Below, piece after piece: positions 21,376 to 56,926 of a stretch of DNA of 64,000 nucleotides. The translations under genes were made by a program, and so were the position numbers. The DNA is taken from positions 3,059,964-3,123,963 of the forward strand of contig OX439131.1 in assembly GCA_949318235.1 (NCBI GenBank), read 5' to 3'. This DNA comes from Ecdyonurus torrentis. Taxonomy: Eukaryota > Arthropoda > Insecta > Ephemeroptera > Heptageniidae. The notes below the pieces were generated by a model, which made no database searches, was not told the DNA's origin, and worked only from the letters and a program-made list of their open reading frames with translations. Every line of letters starts with the position of its first letter. Position 1 is the first letter of the stretch.

Positions 21376-23383
21376 TACACAATTTTATTCGATTCTTCTC
21401 AATTATTTCATTTTAATAAACCAGTATTGTAATAAAATACACCAATAACTAAAACATTCAGAGATTTCATCAAAATTTCCACTTACAAGGCTCGATTCAT
21501 CAAAACCTTAAGTTGCCTATAAGATCCTATAATAGTTATATAATTCTATATAGCATAGTTAATAATTATAAAACCGTTTTAAGTTGACTAACAATAGTTT
21601 AGATGAATCGCACCCCAAGCTATATTATGGGGTGTTGTAATCTGTCGAGTTCTTAAGAGGGACCGTTGTTATTTAGGTACTACTTAAAAAATCTAGCTAA
21701 AATATATAACAAATGTTAAGCTAATTTTCTCCATAAGATAACATACCATCTGTGAAATAATTTTTTTTTTTTTAATAAAAATTCTTGCACGTACGTAAAT
21801 CTTGACGAAAAATAAAATGCAATGACTTGAATATTAATGAATGCAAATACGTGTTAAAAAGTTTAATATTATCATTAAAAAAACAAATATATTGAAATGA
21901 TATTCAGTTGAGCGTCCTTGTAAGGAAATAAAAAACTTTTGGTTCGAGAAAAGTGTTGTAAATAAAATTTCAGTGTTTTTTGGTTGCAAGGTGTGAAGTG
22001 GTGATAAAATATTTGAAATATCTGAGAAGGGGCGTGGTTTTTACTAGGAGCTACGTGCCAGATTATCTTTATTAATTACACAGTAAATAATTTAAACGTA
22101 GAAACAAAGCTTTACTATTATATATAAAAAAAAAAAGAGTATAATTTACTGATGCTCAACGTATAGGAAATATTTCTGACATATAAAAAAATACGTAATA
22201 AATATTAAACAGAATAGTAATTAATAAATAATTTCAAAGAAATTACAATTAAAAATTAAAAAAAATAATAATAATAAAACAGAAGGAAACTTTTATTGTA
22301 ATGAAATTTTATTATGATCTAGCAAACTCAACTATCTGAAAATGTACTTATTTGAAACTGCATTCTTAAACTTAGGACAAACGTCATTTCATAGCGATTT
22401 TCTTATACAGCAGTAAAGTTTAGACCGTGCTAACTTTATGGTTGCTATTGCAGGGGTGGGATAAGAATTGACCGCAATCTTAGGCTTTATTGTATCACTC
22501 TGGGATAAGTACTTGTTCTGCACTTGCAATGTAAGTCATGTACTTGTCAGGTACAAGAAAAGTACACTTCGTATAAATTATAAATTTAGCGCCAGTTTTT
22601 AAATAGTAAAAAATACTGACATAATCATGCGTATATACAGTATATTTCTTTAGAACATGACTCTTAAAAAAAGCATTGCGCATTTCGTGCACTTGACCCA
22701 CACAAAAGTGTACTTGGCAAGTATTTAACCCCACAGACAGTGACATACAAACATATGGGTTACGTACACCATTACAAATTTGAGAAAATACGCTGGACAT
22801 GGACATGTCAAGTAGACATGTGCTTGCTGAAGAGCCTTCAGACTTAAACTAATGTATCGATCAAAGATATAGATTTGTAGTTATGGCGCCATATAGACCA
22901 TGCAGGCTATTTTATTGTTATTGTAATAAACTGACTGTAAGTATGTAATTTGAATTCCAAACTCGATTTATTCCAGCACATCATATAAGAAGCAAGAAAC
23001 AACTTCATAATAATAATACATAAAAAATAGTTAAATAATTCAATACAATATGTATAAATAATATTATAAAACATCAAAATAATAAAGTAATTGCGACTGT
23101 CAAAATATTGATATAGTTAAAAAATACGAGGTACTAGAAATGTAGTTAATAAAAATTTATCTTTAAAAATATGGATGTGTTCTCATTAAATTGTTCTCCA
23201 AGAGTTTTCGCTTTAATTTAACGTTTGATCCATATAAGGATTTGCTTCTGTATTTTTTTTCCTTCTCGCGAGTGCAGGCAAAATCAGATTATGAAAAACA
23301 AGGTTCGGCTTCGTTATAATTACACCAAGAGGCATGAGCTAGCTCTGCTTCGGATTATGAAATATTTAAACTGTACTACGGTA

Positions 23384-23385
<2 letters not shown>

Positions 23386-23425
<40 letters not shown>
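23386..23425. repeat. (AT)n microsatellite
   Basis: Pure AT repeat of about 40 bp. Confidence 0.9.
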
Positions 23426-23430
<5 letters not shown>

Positions 23431-23864
23431 CATACATATTTACTGTATGCTCGAGCATAAATTATATACACACACCAACTATTAATTGAGATTTCAAATT
23501 CACGTTTTGAAATATTGGTAATTAAGAAGAAAAAAAGTTTTATAATTATGTTGTTTTTTTGCTTTTATAATTAATAACAGGATATTACTATAATTGAGAT
23601 TTACCTATAAGATAAAATATTTAATTCCAGTCTAGTTGTCACAATATAATTTGCTACACTAATATTTACCTCTATTCATTTCGTTTTCAAGTTAGAAAAA
23701 AAAATGGTAATAATTCGATTTTATTTTAACCTGCGGTCATTTCAGTTTCTGACCTGCTGCTTTCTATTACTATTCATAAAATATATACAGTAGATTATCG
23801 ATTTAATATTGTGTAAACATTGCAACTAATTATTAATGTGTAATATTTTACTTCGACTTAACCT

Positions 23865-24110
23865 CAACGAGCTCCTCTACGAATCTCCAGAAATCCTCTG
23901 TGTTAGTTTGTTCGGGTTCATCCGAAACGAGTTGGCCACGGCTTAGCAAACATCCCGGCATTCAGCATAGCTCACTGAGGAAACCGTGGAAACAGTCAGG
24001 ATGGTCGGCAAGATTGATCTTGACTCCCGAATCTTAAAGCTATAACTCCCTGCCATCGCTAGGCTTTTCTAAAAGGTCGGATGCGTGAACCACTAGACCA
24101 TAGAGTATGT
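23865..24110. repeat. SINE-like dispersed repeat copy
   Basis: GC-richer block with GGCCACGGC, CCCGGCATT, GAAACCGTGGAAACA and GGTCGG, ending in GCGTGAACCACTAGACCAT. Several of these words recur in the same order at 39590-39765. The arrangement suggests a SINE or another dispersed element. No complete tRNA-like head was confirmed. Confidence 0.4.
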
Positions 24111-24210
24111 AAGTTATAATAAGAATTATTCAAATGAAAAAGGTAGATCAAATTATTAGCATATTATTAATTTTCAACATTTCTGTGTCCCTATATTTTA
24201 TTATTTTATT

Positions 24211-24538
<328 letters not shown>

Positions 24539-24779
24539 ATTCAAGTTCATAGATAAAAAATAATAGTGAAAATGAGCTCATAAGAGAACCTAATAAAAAT
24601 ATTGACCTTTAGAAACATGATATTTTTATCCTGGAAGAATTTCCAAATTTAACACTTTTGTATAAACAATTTAAAATCAATTAAAGAAGTATCAGATATC
24701 AAGATGTCTAAAGATATCAGAGATGATGAAAAAAAAAATATATAAATAAGAAATTGAAATTTAATTAAGTTTGGCTGGT

Positions 24780-24916
24780 GTATAAGGTGAGGTCAGGCAT
24801 AGGTAGGTATATGTCGCGCGCGCGCGCAGGCGCACCGCGGGCCCTCCAGCAGCCTCCTCAAGAAGACTGTGAGAGCAAGAGAGAGACAGACAGAGAGACC
24901 AGTGAGTTGAAGCAGC
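24780..24916 (+). promoter_or_regulatory. Putative 5' UTR / CpG-rich start region of gene B
   Basis: A local island with a (CG)n run near 24814, CCGCGGGCCC and GAGA/GACA repeats leads into AGCAGCATGG, a good initiation context. It precedes a signal-peptide exon. The transcription start cannot be fixed from the sequence. Confidence 0.45.
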
Positions 24917-48274
<23,358 letters not shown>

Positions 48275-48524
48275 CCTTTGACCTTGCCTGCAGGTGTACC
48301 TTGTATGGTGAACCATAAGTGTGAAAATATGAACTCATTTCTATTGCAAACCGTGGGTGATAAAAATTTTAGTATGTAAGAATCAAATTTGCATTTAATT
48401 TATGTATTTTTTTTATTTTTTTAATTTTTTTTTCTTCAATACAAATACTTGTTATAGTGAACAGCAAGCTTGTGTACTTTTTTCTGTTTGATTTTAACTA
48501 ATTTTAAGAACTCATGCAACTAAC

Positions 48525-48596
48525 AATAAAAGTAATGAAATTATGTGTGTTTATGAAAAATTGCCGTTAATTGTTTCATGTCTGAATTTAAATAAA
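48525..48596 (+). terminator. Candidate poly(A) signals of gene B
   Basis: AATAAA at 48525-48530 and again at 48591-48596, 251 and 317 nt after the TAA stop. The opposing gene's signal lies about 380 nt further on. Confidence 0.5.
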
Positions 48597-48906
48597 AGAT
48601 TATTAAATAAAAAAAATGCTTTTTTTTTTAATAAATTTTTACCTATTTATGCTTGAAATAATAAATTGCTATACAAAACTAGAAACAGACTATGTAGAAA
48701 TCTGACCATTATACACCTAAAAATATACAAGGGTATAAATATAAAAACATCATGATATATTATGCATCATTATAAGTCTAACATTTTAAGTGACTAAAAA
48801 GTAATATTGAGCCATATGAAACTAAAAAAAAAAAAAAAAAGTAGAATTCATATTTGATTGTATTTTTCCTCCCTCTTTTATAAGTATACTGTAATTACAT
48901 TGATTT

Positions 48907-48907
<1 letters not shown>

Positions 48908-48951
<44 letters not shown>
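48908..48951. repeat. (GA)n microsatellite between convergent genes
   Basis: GA repeat of 44 bp between the 3' ends of gene B and the lipid-binding gene. Confidence 0.95.
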
Positions 48952-48954
<3 letters not shown>

Positions 48955-48977
48955 CGAGACTGAGTGAAAATAGTAAA

Positions 48978-48983
48978 TTTATT
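48978..48983 (-). terminator. Candidate poly(A) signal of the lipid-binding gene
   Basis: TTTATT on the + strand is AATAAA on the - strand, 142 nt past the stop codon of the minus-strand gene. Confidence 0.45.
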
Positions 48984-49124
48984 TAAAAATAATAATAATT
49001 GTGCATTATTGATTTTTAGTATGAAAAATAAAAATTTAAAATTAAAAAAATATAAATAAATATAAACATGACAATGAAAAATAGTCCAATAAATCATATA
49101 TTGACCGCTGCATTTCCAAATTGG

Positions 49125-52100
49125 TTATTCATCCTCAAATTCTCCGATGATATCCTCCGGGTCGGGTTCCTCTTCAATAACATTGTGTTGTGGTGCATCC
49201 TCCCCCGCTGCCCCCGCAGCCTCCAGGTTGTCTAGCTGTTGTAAAATCAACTTCTCCACGTCCAGCGTGTTAAGTCTTTCCTGAATTCTTTGTTTGATGG
49301 GATCCTCCGCCAGGCCTACCAGTTGATATCTCAGAACATTGGGCAACACATTGAGAGCAAACTCCGCGACGTAATCCAGCGTCCCTGCACCCTCCACACG
49401 AGTCTGAATGTTTCCAATCTTGAGAGCAAGTTTATCAATACGAGGTCTACGTTGTACATTGAGAGATTGTAATACGGACAATCTGGCTTGAGCGTAATCA
49501 ACCCAGAACTTTGCGGTTCCAACCCTTGACATCCAGCCTAGAGAAACTTCCCAGTGACAATTGCCTTGGATTCTCTGAGTACCAACTTGTACAGTAGCAT
49601 TAGCTGTGTTGTTCTGAACTGCCAATGATATTTCACCAACACGGTAGAATGAAGCTAGACCAGTAACCCAGATGTGAGAAATACCCACGGTAGCACCTCC
49701 AAATTCTTGAGTCACGTTGTCTAAGTGGAAGGGATCGTAACCCCTGGCTCTGACGTCAGCACGGAACTCTGCCACAGCCATGTCTAGTGGAGGAATTGAG
49801 TTGGGGAATTGTTGTGGTATCTTGCCGATGTTTTCGTTGATAACGGCGAGCAGTCGTGTGTTGACTTCGTTCAAGATGAAGGGCTTGATACTATCAAAGA
49901 GGAAAGTACCCACTGAGTTGATCATACCTTGGAAAAGATATGCCATTCCTCCAAGGTTCTCGAAGTTGAGCTTGATGTCTTGGAAGCGAATGTCCATGTG
50001 GATGTCCTCCGCCTTCAGTTTACCTGCGCGGTCCACCTCGAGGCCTGCTACACCCTCGACCAACACCTTGTTCAGTGTCACTGTGAATGGACCACTCGAG
50101 CGAGAGAACCAGCCGCCCATGGTGTACTGGCCGTTAATCAGCATTGTGTCGATACGCACTCCCACTGCCATCTGAGGAAGAAACAACATCAACTTGAGCA
50201 ATCAAAACAAATAAAATTCATTTATTTCAATATGATAAAACCATGGACTTATTTAATAACAACAAAATACTAATATAAATACGAGTCACATTAATACATA
50301 TATAATATAATTAACATTATGCGCTGTTTAAGGTTTTATCCATATATTAATTAGGAAAAAACAAACTAGAAAGATGAAATAATAGATAACTTATGTTCTA
50401 ATGTTTAAAATAATATTATATTCTTTACTATTTTTTTATGTTTTTAACGTAGAATAGGGTTATAATCACATTAAAGGCGTATAGAACACCTTGCACAAAA
50501 AAAGTTGTGTAATATCCTAACAAACCTGAAAATCACCGTTGATTTGGCCGAAGTCATTGATTTCAAATTTATTATCCATTCACAAAATGCCACTGGCGGT
50601 CACTGACGTCACAGCTCGCTTGTTTTCCGCGCGCTTAAACCGGGTGAGCTGTGACGTCAGTGACCGCCAGTGGCATTTTGTAAATGGAAAATAATTTAGA
50701 AATCAATGATTCTGGCCAAATCAACGTTGATTTTCAGGTTTGTTAGGATATTACACAACTTTTTTGTTCAAGGTGTCCTACGCCTTTAAAGAAAGATTTT
50801 TAACGTTAAAAATAATAATTCAATTATTGTATCCAGATAAAGAAAAACAATTGATCTACACACATCAGCTGCCTATGAGATTAATTAAAATCATTGTATT
50901 CTCTTTTTAAATCATTAGTAAATATATAATTAGCAAATTTCACAGTATCAAGAGTGTATTTTGTACTATAGCACATCATAATACAACACAAACGTCAATC
51001 TGACAGAAACTTATTTGTTATCAAGTTGACCTTTGACCTCGCGAGTGACCCTCGTCCGCATGTTTGTCTCTCAGTCTCAATGCAGCTTAGAAGAACAAAA
51101 TTCATGCAGATTCAAAATAAAAATAAATTACTTCAGCAATATGAAACCGGATGTTACGTTATTAGATGCAAACACGGAAAAAAAATAATAACTGCGTAAT
51201 AATTATAATAGCTCATTTTTCAGCAACATTTGTTTAAAATAATTGCTATGCTATAATTTCACAATTACTGTGTTAAAATAGTATAATTATTTTATACAGC
51301 ATAATTATTTGTATTCTTATTTAGCAATATTTATACCATAATAACAAGGGCACCATAAATTATGTGCTTTATTCTTTCCGCGAAGAAAGTTTCAATTTGA
51401 TAACATTTTTAGTTCTATTTTTAATGCAAAATTTACCAGCATTTTTCATAAAATAATTGCAGTTTAAATTATGCGGCTTAAGACGGGAAATCAACTACTG
51501 TGGGATTTGACTAAAAAGTTGTAAAGAAAGAAAAATCTGAAATTTTGCACAGGATACATATAGATAAGGTATCTTCAAAAATTAGGGGAAAAAAATGGGG
51601 GATCGCCATGCTACATTTTAAATTCTGATTTTTTAAAGTTTTAGTCCCATAAGAGCTCATGTTAATTTATTAATTTCACAGTAATAATAATTTTCTTTCT
51701 TATCTGATAGTCACGGGTTCTAAAAATTTTATCATATAGGTAGCTGTTACTGTTAACTTTCATTATGGCAGTTTAGAAGTTTTCTTTGTTAAATTTGAGA
51801 TACAAACCATCTAAATATAACCCTTAAGATGATTCACTAACCTCTAATTTAGCGAGGTCGGCACGGATGTGTTGAAATCGGAACTTGGAGAGACCGTGCA
51901 CCTTGATCTGCTTGAAGGTCATAGAGGTGACAGCAAATGACCTCCTCATGTCAGGTACGTCCACTGGGTCAGGAATTGGAGCCCCAGGGAGGCCCACTGG
52001 GTCTGCTTGCTTGTAATGTTCAAGCAGCGAGCGTACTTGTTCACCGACATCTTTCTCAGCGTCACGGCGTTGTCTAGTACAGCCTGCGAGTGGAAAAATA

Positions 52101-53093
52101 ATTAAAATATTTTTAATAACATATTTACGCTATATCAAAGAAATTCTTTTGATTAACAGTTGTAACAAAACAGTTCTTTAATATTTCCTACGTCAAAACA
52201 TGAAATCTAAAAATATTTCTATAAAATCTGTATCGTATTGGATGTATTAAGAGACTACAAAGAAAGTAACATGAAATTAAAATTAACGTAATGTCACATA
52301 TTTGATTGTCTGTTTATTGTTACCTCTTCTAGACGTAACAGTTCAGTAACACATTTATATTTCACGTGTGATTTCAACACACACTTAGCCCCGTAAGCTG
52401 CAACGCTAACTATAACTTTTAGTTGAACGTTAGTTCAGTTGTTATTTTGCAACATTTAAAAAAATATAGCTAAGGTTTAACTAGAGGTTGCAGCTTACGG
52501 CCTAGACAAAGTTTACTATGTACGGACACAACTTAAGTGATTAATAAATATGACAGTTTGATTTCAGACACATTTATTCTCAGTAACATAATTTCCGCAA
52601 TATTGAATGATTATTATACTGCACAGCATAACAAATATAAAGAACAGGATAACTCATATACGTATATACTCGACTCAAATAACCTCAGTCGATTTAAATC
52701 AGGCAAGCCTAAAGTATCGCCCATTGTCACATTTGAGGAGAAGGGGGGCAGCTGGGCGATACCGTAAAAGGTCGAACGGCAGGTAACTCAGGTTTTTTGA
52801 GTCGAGTATATATATGACGTAAGTACAGTATATAAATCACGCTATTTATTGTGTAGGATGCATACAATGCAGTATAAAGTCAAAACGATGTATTTATAAG
52901 AAGTTTTTAAGTGACGTAAATTTACATGGTTCTTCCATAAAACAGTAAAATAAGATTTGATGCCACTGTGTATGTGATGTAGAAACGTACCATCATCACA
53001 CACCTGCACGGACACGGGCTGCAACTCGTGGTAACCACGGGCTTGGGACACGGACACGACGGTCACAAGACACAACACAGCACGCACCAACAT
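49125..53093 (-). CDS. Secreted two-domain TULIP-type lipid-binding protein (JHBP-like + group-7-allergen-like)
   Basis: Three exons, 53093-52991, 52083-51842 and 50171-49125, with GT-AG borders and matching phases; 463 aa. The open frame continues upstream of the third exon to an ATG at 50201, but that part is intron. Residues 1-19 form a signal peptide (MLVRAVLCLVTVVSVSQA). Two cysteines follow (CDDGC). Residues about 60-235 resemble JHBP/takeout-type TULIP domains (amphipathic strands, then FLFDSIKPFILNEVNTRL). Residues about 245-425 resemble mite group-7 allergens, with YDPFHLDN, a WVTGLASFYRVGE stretch like their RGLKQMKRVG, and a terminal LPNVLRYQ...DPIKQRI helix. The tail is acidic (EEEPDPEDIIGEFEDE). 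Such proteins bind lipids or hydrophobic ligands extracellularly. Ligand unknown. Convergent with gene B, divergent from the tetraspanin. The family call is by eye. Confidence 0.85.
50471..50789. mobile_element. Foldback MITE, 311 bp, TTAA target duplication
   Basis: The sequence is almost entirely one long palindrome. TTAA (50471-50474) precedes AGGCGTATAGAACACCTTG, and CAAGGTGTCCTACGCCT is followed by TTAA (50786-50789). The inner arms include GCCACTGGCGGTCACTGACG and its complement. The loop is about 20-30 nt. High arm identity implies a fairly recent insertion. piggyBac-like by target site. Confidence 0.85.
51027..51039 (-). promoter_or_regulatory. Perfect DR1 nuclear-receptor site in intron 2
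   Basis: TGACCTTTGACCT on the + strand is AGGTCAAAGGTCA on the - strand, a perfect direct repeat with one spacer base, the consensus for HNF4/RXR-type receptors. A further GTGACC half-site follows nearby. Confidence 0.5.
51174..51397. repeat. AT-rich repeat, further copy of the GCATAATTAT group
   Basis: Runs from ACACGGAAAAAAAATAATAA to TTCTTTCCGCG, with ATTGCTATGCTATAAT and GCATAATTAT inside. Similar to 41500-41710 and 10655-10820. Confidence 0.4.
52386..52504. mobile_element. TIR element, copy 2 (GTAAGCTGCAAC family)
   Basis: Perfect ends CCGTAAGCTGCAAC (52391-52404) and GTTGCAGCTTACGG (52487-52500), with TA at 52386-52387 and 52503-52504. Related to 44913-45031. Confidence 0.75.
52663..52812. 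mobile_element. Palindromic MITE with TACTCGACTCAAA ends
   Basis: TATACTCGACTCAAATAACC at the left is mirrored by GGTTTTTTGAGTCGAGTATA at the right. Inside, GTATCGCCCA and TGGGCGATAC form a second inverted pair. Flanking TA repeats fit a TA target site. About 146 bp, non-coding. Confidence 0.7.
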
Positions 53094-53134
53094 TGCTTAC
53101 TTTCTAACTAACCCGAGGTCTCAGCCGAGCTACT

Positions 53135-53170
53135 CCAATCACAGGTCAAAGGTCATGTGACGTCAGCTGA
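53135..53170 (-). promoter_or_regulatory. Promoter-proximal cluster: DR1 + CRE + E-box
   Basis: Fifty bases upstream of the lipid-binding gene's ATG. A perfect DR1, AGGTCAAAGGTCA (53143-53155), is followed by a full CRE TGACGTCA (53158-53165) and overlapping CAGCTG E-box. ATTGG (CCAAT box) lies between them and the start codon. The sites suggest HNF4/RXR and CREB-type control, consistent with gut or hepatopancreas expression. This is inference from motifs. Confidence 0.5.
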
Positions 53171-53933
53171 TCTAATTTCCAATATCGGTCTCTGATTCAC
53201 AGAAATAAATATACATATCAGTTAATAAAACTACTGCGTGGATTTAACTTGTTCTCCTTTTATCATCAATGATTTCATTAAAGAAGCTAAAACAATTAAT
53301 TAATTGTTGAATTCATTGAAGAAGTTAAAATAATGAATTAATTATTTAAGCTTTTTCAATGAAAAATGTAATAAACTATAAAGTTAGTAGTAAAAATTTG
53401 AAATCTTTTTCTAATTAAATAGCCTGGGCAGATTGTAATATATATTAATAGAGAGTTCCAAACAAACTATGGTCTTGCCATATAATATAAATTTACAATA
53501 ATTATTGATAATAATCAAATATAAACCGAATCAATGTTTCAATAAGGCAGAAGAAGTTCGGTAAACAAAACCCAAATATTATTAAAACAAGACATAAATT
53601 TGAAATATAAAAACACAAACAATAAAGAGAAATGAAAGATAAATAATTTATTTAGTTAGTAAATTAAACTGTAAAACTTAAGCCAAGCAAAAACTTTTTT
53701 CTAAATCCATTATAAAGCCAAACAGGATTCCGGACTCACGTTTACATTTACTTTGGTGTGATACCTATACGTGTACCTGCGTATGTAAATATGAAGTAGT
53801 TAAATTGTTCTATCTTTGAAATTTTAATATTTACAACATTTGAATCATTATTGTTTTACTGCTAAAACTGTTTGCTAAATTTAAATATTTACATATAAAT
53901 GTACTGGTGAGAGTGATGATTGAGCGGCTAGGG

Positions 53934-53935
<2 letters not shown>

Positions 53936-54002
<67 letters not shown>
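53936..54002. repeat. (GA)n microsatellite
   Basis: GA repeat of about 65 bp in the divergent promoter region. It could act as a GAGA-factor site, but is equally likely neutral. Confidence 0.95.
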
Positions 54003-54006
<4 letters not shown>

Positions 54007-55324
54007 AACAACAAAAGCACCTCGTGGCTCGAGCTGACAGCTCGTGGTGTGTCCCTCAGTCATTCTCTTGGTACCCACAATTCAGTGACAAGTGTAACAC
54101 TTCTCATCTCTCTGCGTCTCTACAGGTAAGCTACAAATAATGTCAGCTAATCAACATGACGTTTCATTGTGTTAGGATCAACATCAACCAATTTTTTTCA
54201 TTATTTGTTGCATGGGTCATAAAAATTGGTATATAACCATTAGATCTAAAGTATAAGCTATGGATGTTAAACCTAATTTCAATTGCATTGTCCTATGGAT
54301 AGTTATTAAATTTTATTTTGAGATGTACAAACCTCTCTGTTTTATGTCATGTTTTCTACTAATTTTTTATCGCTTACTTTTGCTAGAAAGCAGGAAGTAT
54401 TTCAAATAGCACTTTAAAAAAATTGCATGAACTTTTAATATAACTCTCAAGAAAATTCTGTCCAAAGATCTATTAAAAATGACGTATTATAATATTACAT
54501 TGCTAAATGTACATCACAGTATAAGAAAATTGCAATTTGAAAGTTTAACAGTCTTTTACCCGCTGCAGTGTCAGAAGGAAGCCCGCCATTACCGGAAATA
54601 CACGGTAAATTTTGCTGCAAAACGGCCAGGTTCCGGCACTATTCTTTCTCTGGCGCGAGTGTAGCCGATTAAAATATAATTGATTCAACGATGTTAAAGT
54701 TTAAATATTTATTTCTAGAAATTTTTCCCAAATTTTCTGAAAACAATGTAATGTTATTGTAACATTTATATTACTGCTAAAACGAAGAATGAAGATTGTA
54801 TATGACTAGATTGTATGTATTATGTACGTAATTGTATTCTATCTCATAAATAACTTTGTAAAAAATTAATAGGCTAAGATTTCTTTTCTGGCAGTTATTT
54901 ATATTAACTCCAAGATTTCTGTGACGTGTCGATAATCAATAACTAAATTCAGTGACGGGTTGGACACTAAAATATAATTATGTCAGTTATAATAAATATT
55001 AATCCATTAGTATTAAAAAATAAAAATAAAATAAAAAACTCAGTCATACTAGATATTCTGTTAAATGTACAAAGATTTCCTTGCCCTTTTGCAAAAGTAA
55101 AGACGATATTTTATTTTCCTTCTTTTCAATGACTAAAAAAAATATATAATGTAAACTTAAAGATTTTGCATTTTATGTTAAGAAATAAGTTTTACGTCAA
55201 CTATTTGAGATAAAAAAAAATGAAACGTTATGAAAACTGCAGTAAGGTTCAGATCCCGCAGTTTACGTTTTTATTTCTCGTGGGAATTGGCTTGCACAGG
55301 ACGTATTCATTACTGCAGTCAATT

Positions 55325-55326
55325 GG

Positions 55327-55358
<32 letters not shown>

Positions 55359-55360
55359 CG
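55325..55360. repeat. (GGCA)n microsatellite
   Basis: About nine GGCA units. Confidence 0.9.
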
Positions 55361-56926
55361 AGAGGGCAGGATACTCCGCTTGCAGATTAGCGTGCCGTCA
55401 CAAGCAGTATAATAACAAAGTGCTGAGCCGCCGCGATATTCAAGTCAATGGTCCGACCCGAGTACGTAAATAATGTGCCTCACGTTACACTGAACTGACG
55501 TGGAACTGCATCCCATTGAAACACGTGTTACTATCTTATTATAGCAAAAGTAAATTGACTATAGTATTGCAAAAAATAATTCAGATTTAAGCATCCTACT
55601 AAAGCTATAGTAGGCTGAGGATTGGTGATGCAATAATTTTAATTAAAAAATCGCAATCATAGGAAATATAAAACTTTTTATATTATTTATGTTTGATAAT
55701 TTAATTTTGCTACAATATTTTTATTAATCCATTCTTTCTTATTAAAAAATATATTTTTTGAATTTATATTTATTAAAAATTATTTTCTTATGCCATTGGT
55801 CTCTTTTAATTTCAAATTTTAAAGATTGCTGGGCCATATTTACAAATTAAGATAAAAACAACTACTTCACCCTTTTTTATTATTAAAATTTCTATTTTTT
55901 ATTACTGATGTATATGTATAATAGATTATATGTTTTAAATTCTATACTTAATATTCCTTAAAAATATTTTTCTCGTAATAATTGTATATATACATTTATT
56001 ATCTTCTTTTATTATTAAGCTGTTGAAAAGAACTTTTTTGCAGTTAATTTGCAATTCTTTCTTAATGTATACGAAAAAATATATATGCATATGCATATGA
56101 AATGAATTCTATTCTATACCGCATACAACAACACTCTAAAAAAATTAAAGTATAAATTTTTCATTTTTGTGAGTGATTTGACACAAACTACATTTGCACG
56201 TATTTTTTGTACAATTCGGTGCATTTTTTGTGTAATGTACATTTTTTCTACGTTTCTTATAGTGCATATTTATATTTGACTCATTATAGCTAAAAATATA
56301 ATGCAAAAAAATATGTATTTCCTACATAAAATATGCACAGAATACATTTTTTGTTTTGTTTATAGTGTGAAGATAAACCCAACCAATTATGATTTGATTG
56401 GAGTTGTAAATTTAAAATTTAAAGTTTTTTACAGCCCTACATTTAATAGAAATGAATAAGGTGAGGTGGGTTGGTTTGGGTTGGTGAACCGTCTCGAGAT
56501 AACTTTGGCTTATAGACTGGCAGGACTGCATGGCCAGAGACCAGAGACATAAAAAGACATATCCAGTCTATGAACATCTTATCGTTTTACCTGTGACACA
56601 CTGACATACGCACGAGCATCAATGAGCGGAGACCATGCAATAGCAATAGAGCGCATTCAGTTCTATACCATGACCTCTGAAAAAGCCTTGTATACCAACT
56701 AAACTCGACTAAAACCACAGACTCGATAAGAGTGAGGGGTGGGGGAATTACAAATTAATTAGGTTCAATTGATGATTTTGCTAGACAAACTATAAAAAAT
56801 TAACTCCAGTGCCTGAACTGAAAAGTTACACGAACAAACACTATAAAGAGTACACAATAATTACGTACCTATGTTGATATTCAATTTGTATATTATAATG
56901 TTTTTGTGTGTTAACAGTTCGACGTC

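Larger units (their letters stand above)
50172..51841 (-). other. Second intron of the lipid-binding gene
   Basis: Contains a 311-bp TTAA-flanked foldback element, a perfect DR1 nuclear-receptor half-site pair (51027-51039) and an AT-rich repeat at 51174-51397. I see no exon. Confidence 0.8.
52084..52990 (-). other. First intron of the lipid-binding gene
   Basis: Holds two palindromic TA-flanked elements (52386-52504 and 52663-52812). The remainder is AT-rich sequence with nothing else recognised. Confidence 0.8.
53171..56917. other. Divergent intergenic / 5'-UTR region
   Basis: Lies between the start codons of the lipid-binding gene (-) and the tetraspanin (+). A non-coding first exon of the tetraspanin is expected here, because its start-codon exon opens behind an acceptor at 56917. 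Candidates are a CTCTACAG|GTAAGC donor at 54125/54126, and the GC-richer blocks at 54560-54662, 55230-55530 and 56450-56750. None can be chosen from sequence alone. Confidence 0.55.

Noticed and set aside
50172..50201. ATG at 50201 as the start of a 358-aa protein on the minus strand
   Set aside because: The first ten codons lie upstream of a clean acceptor (TTCCTCAG). Two upstream exons with a signal peptide splice in frame.
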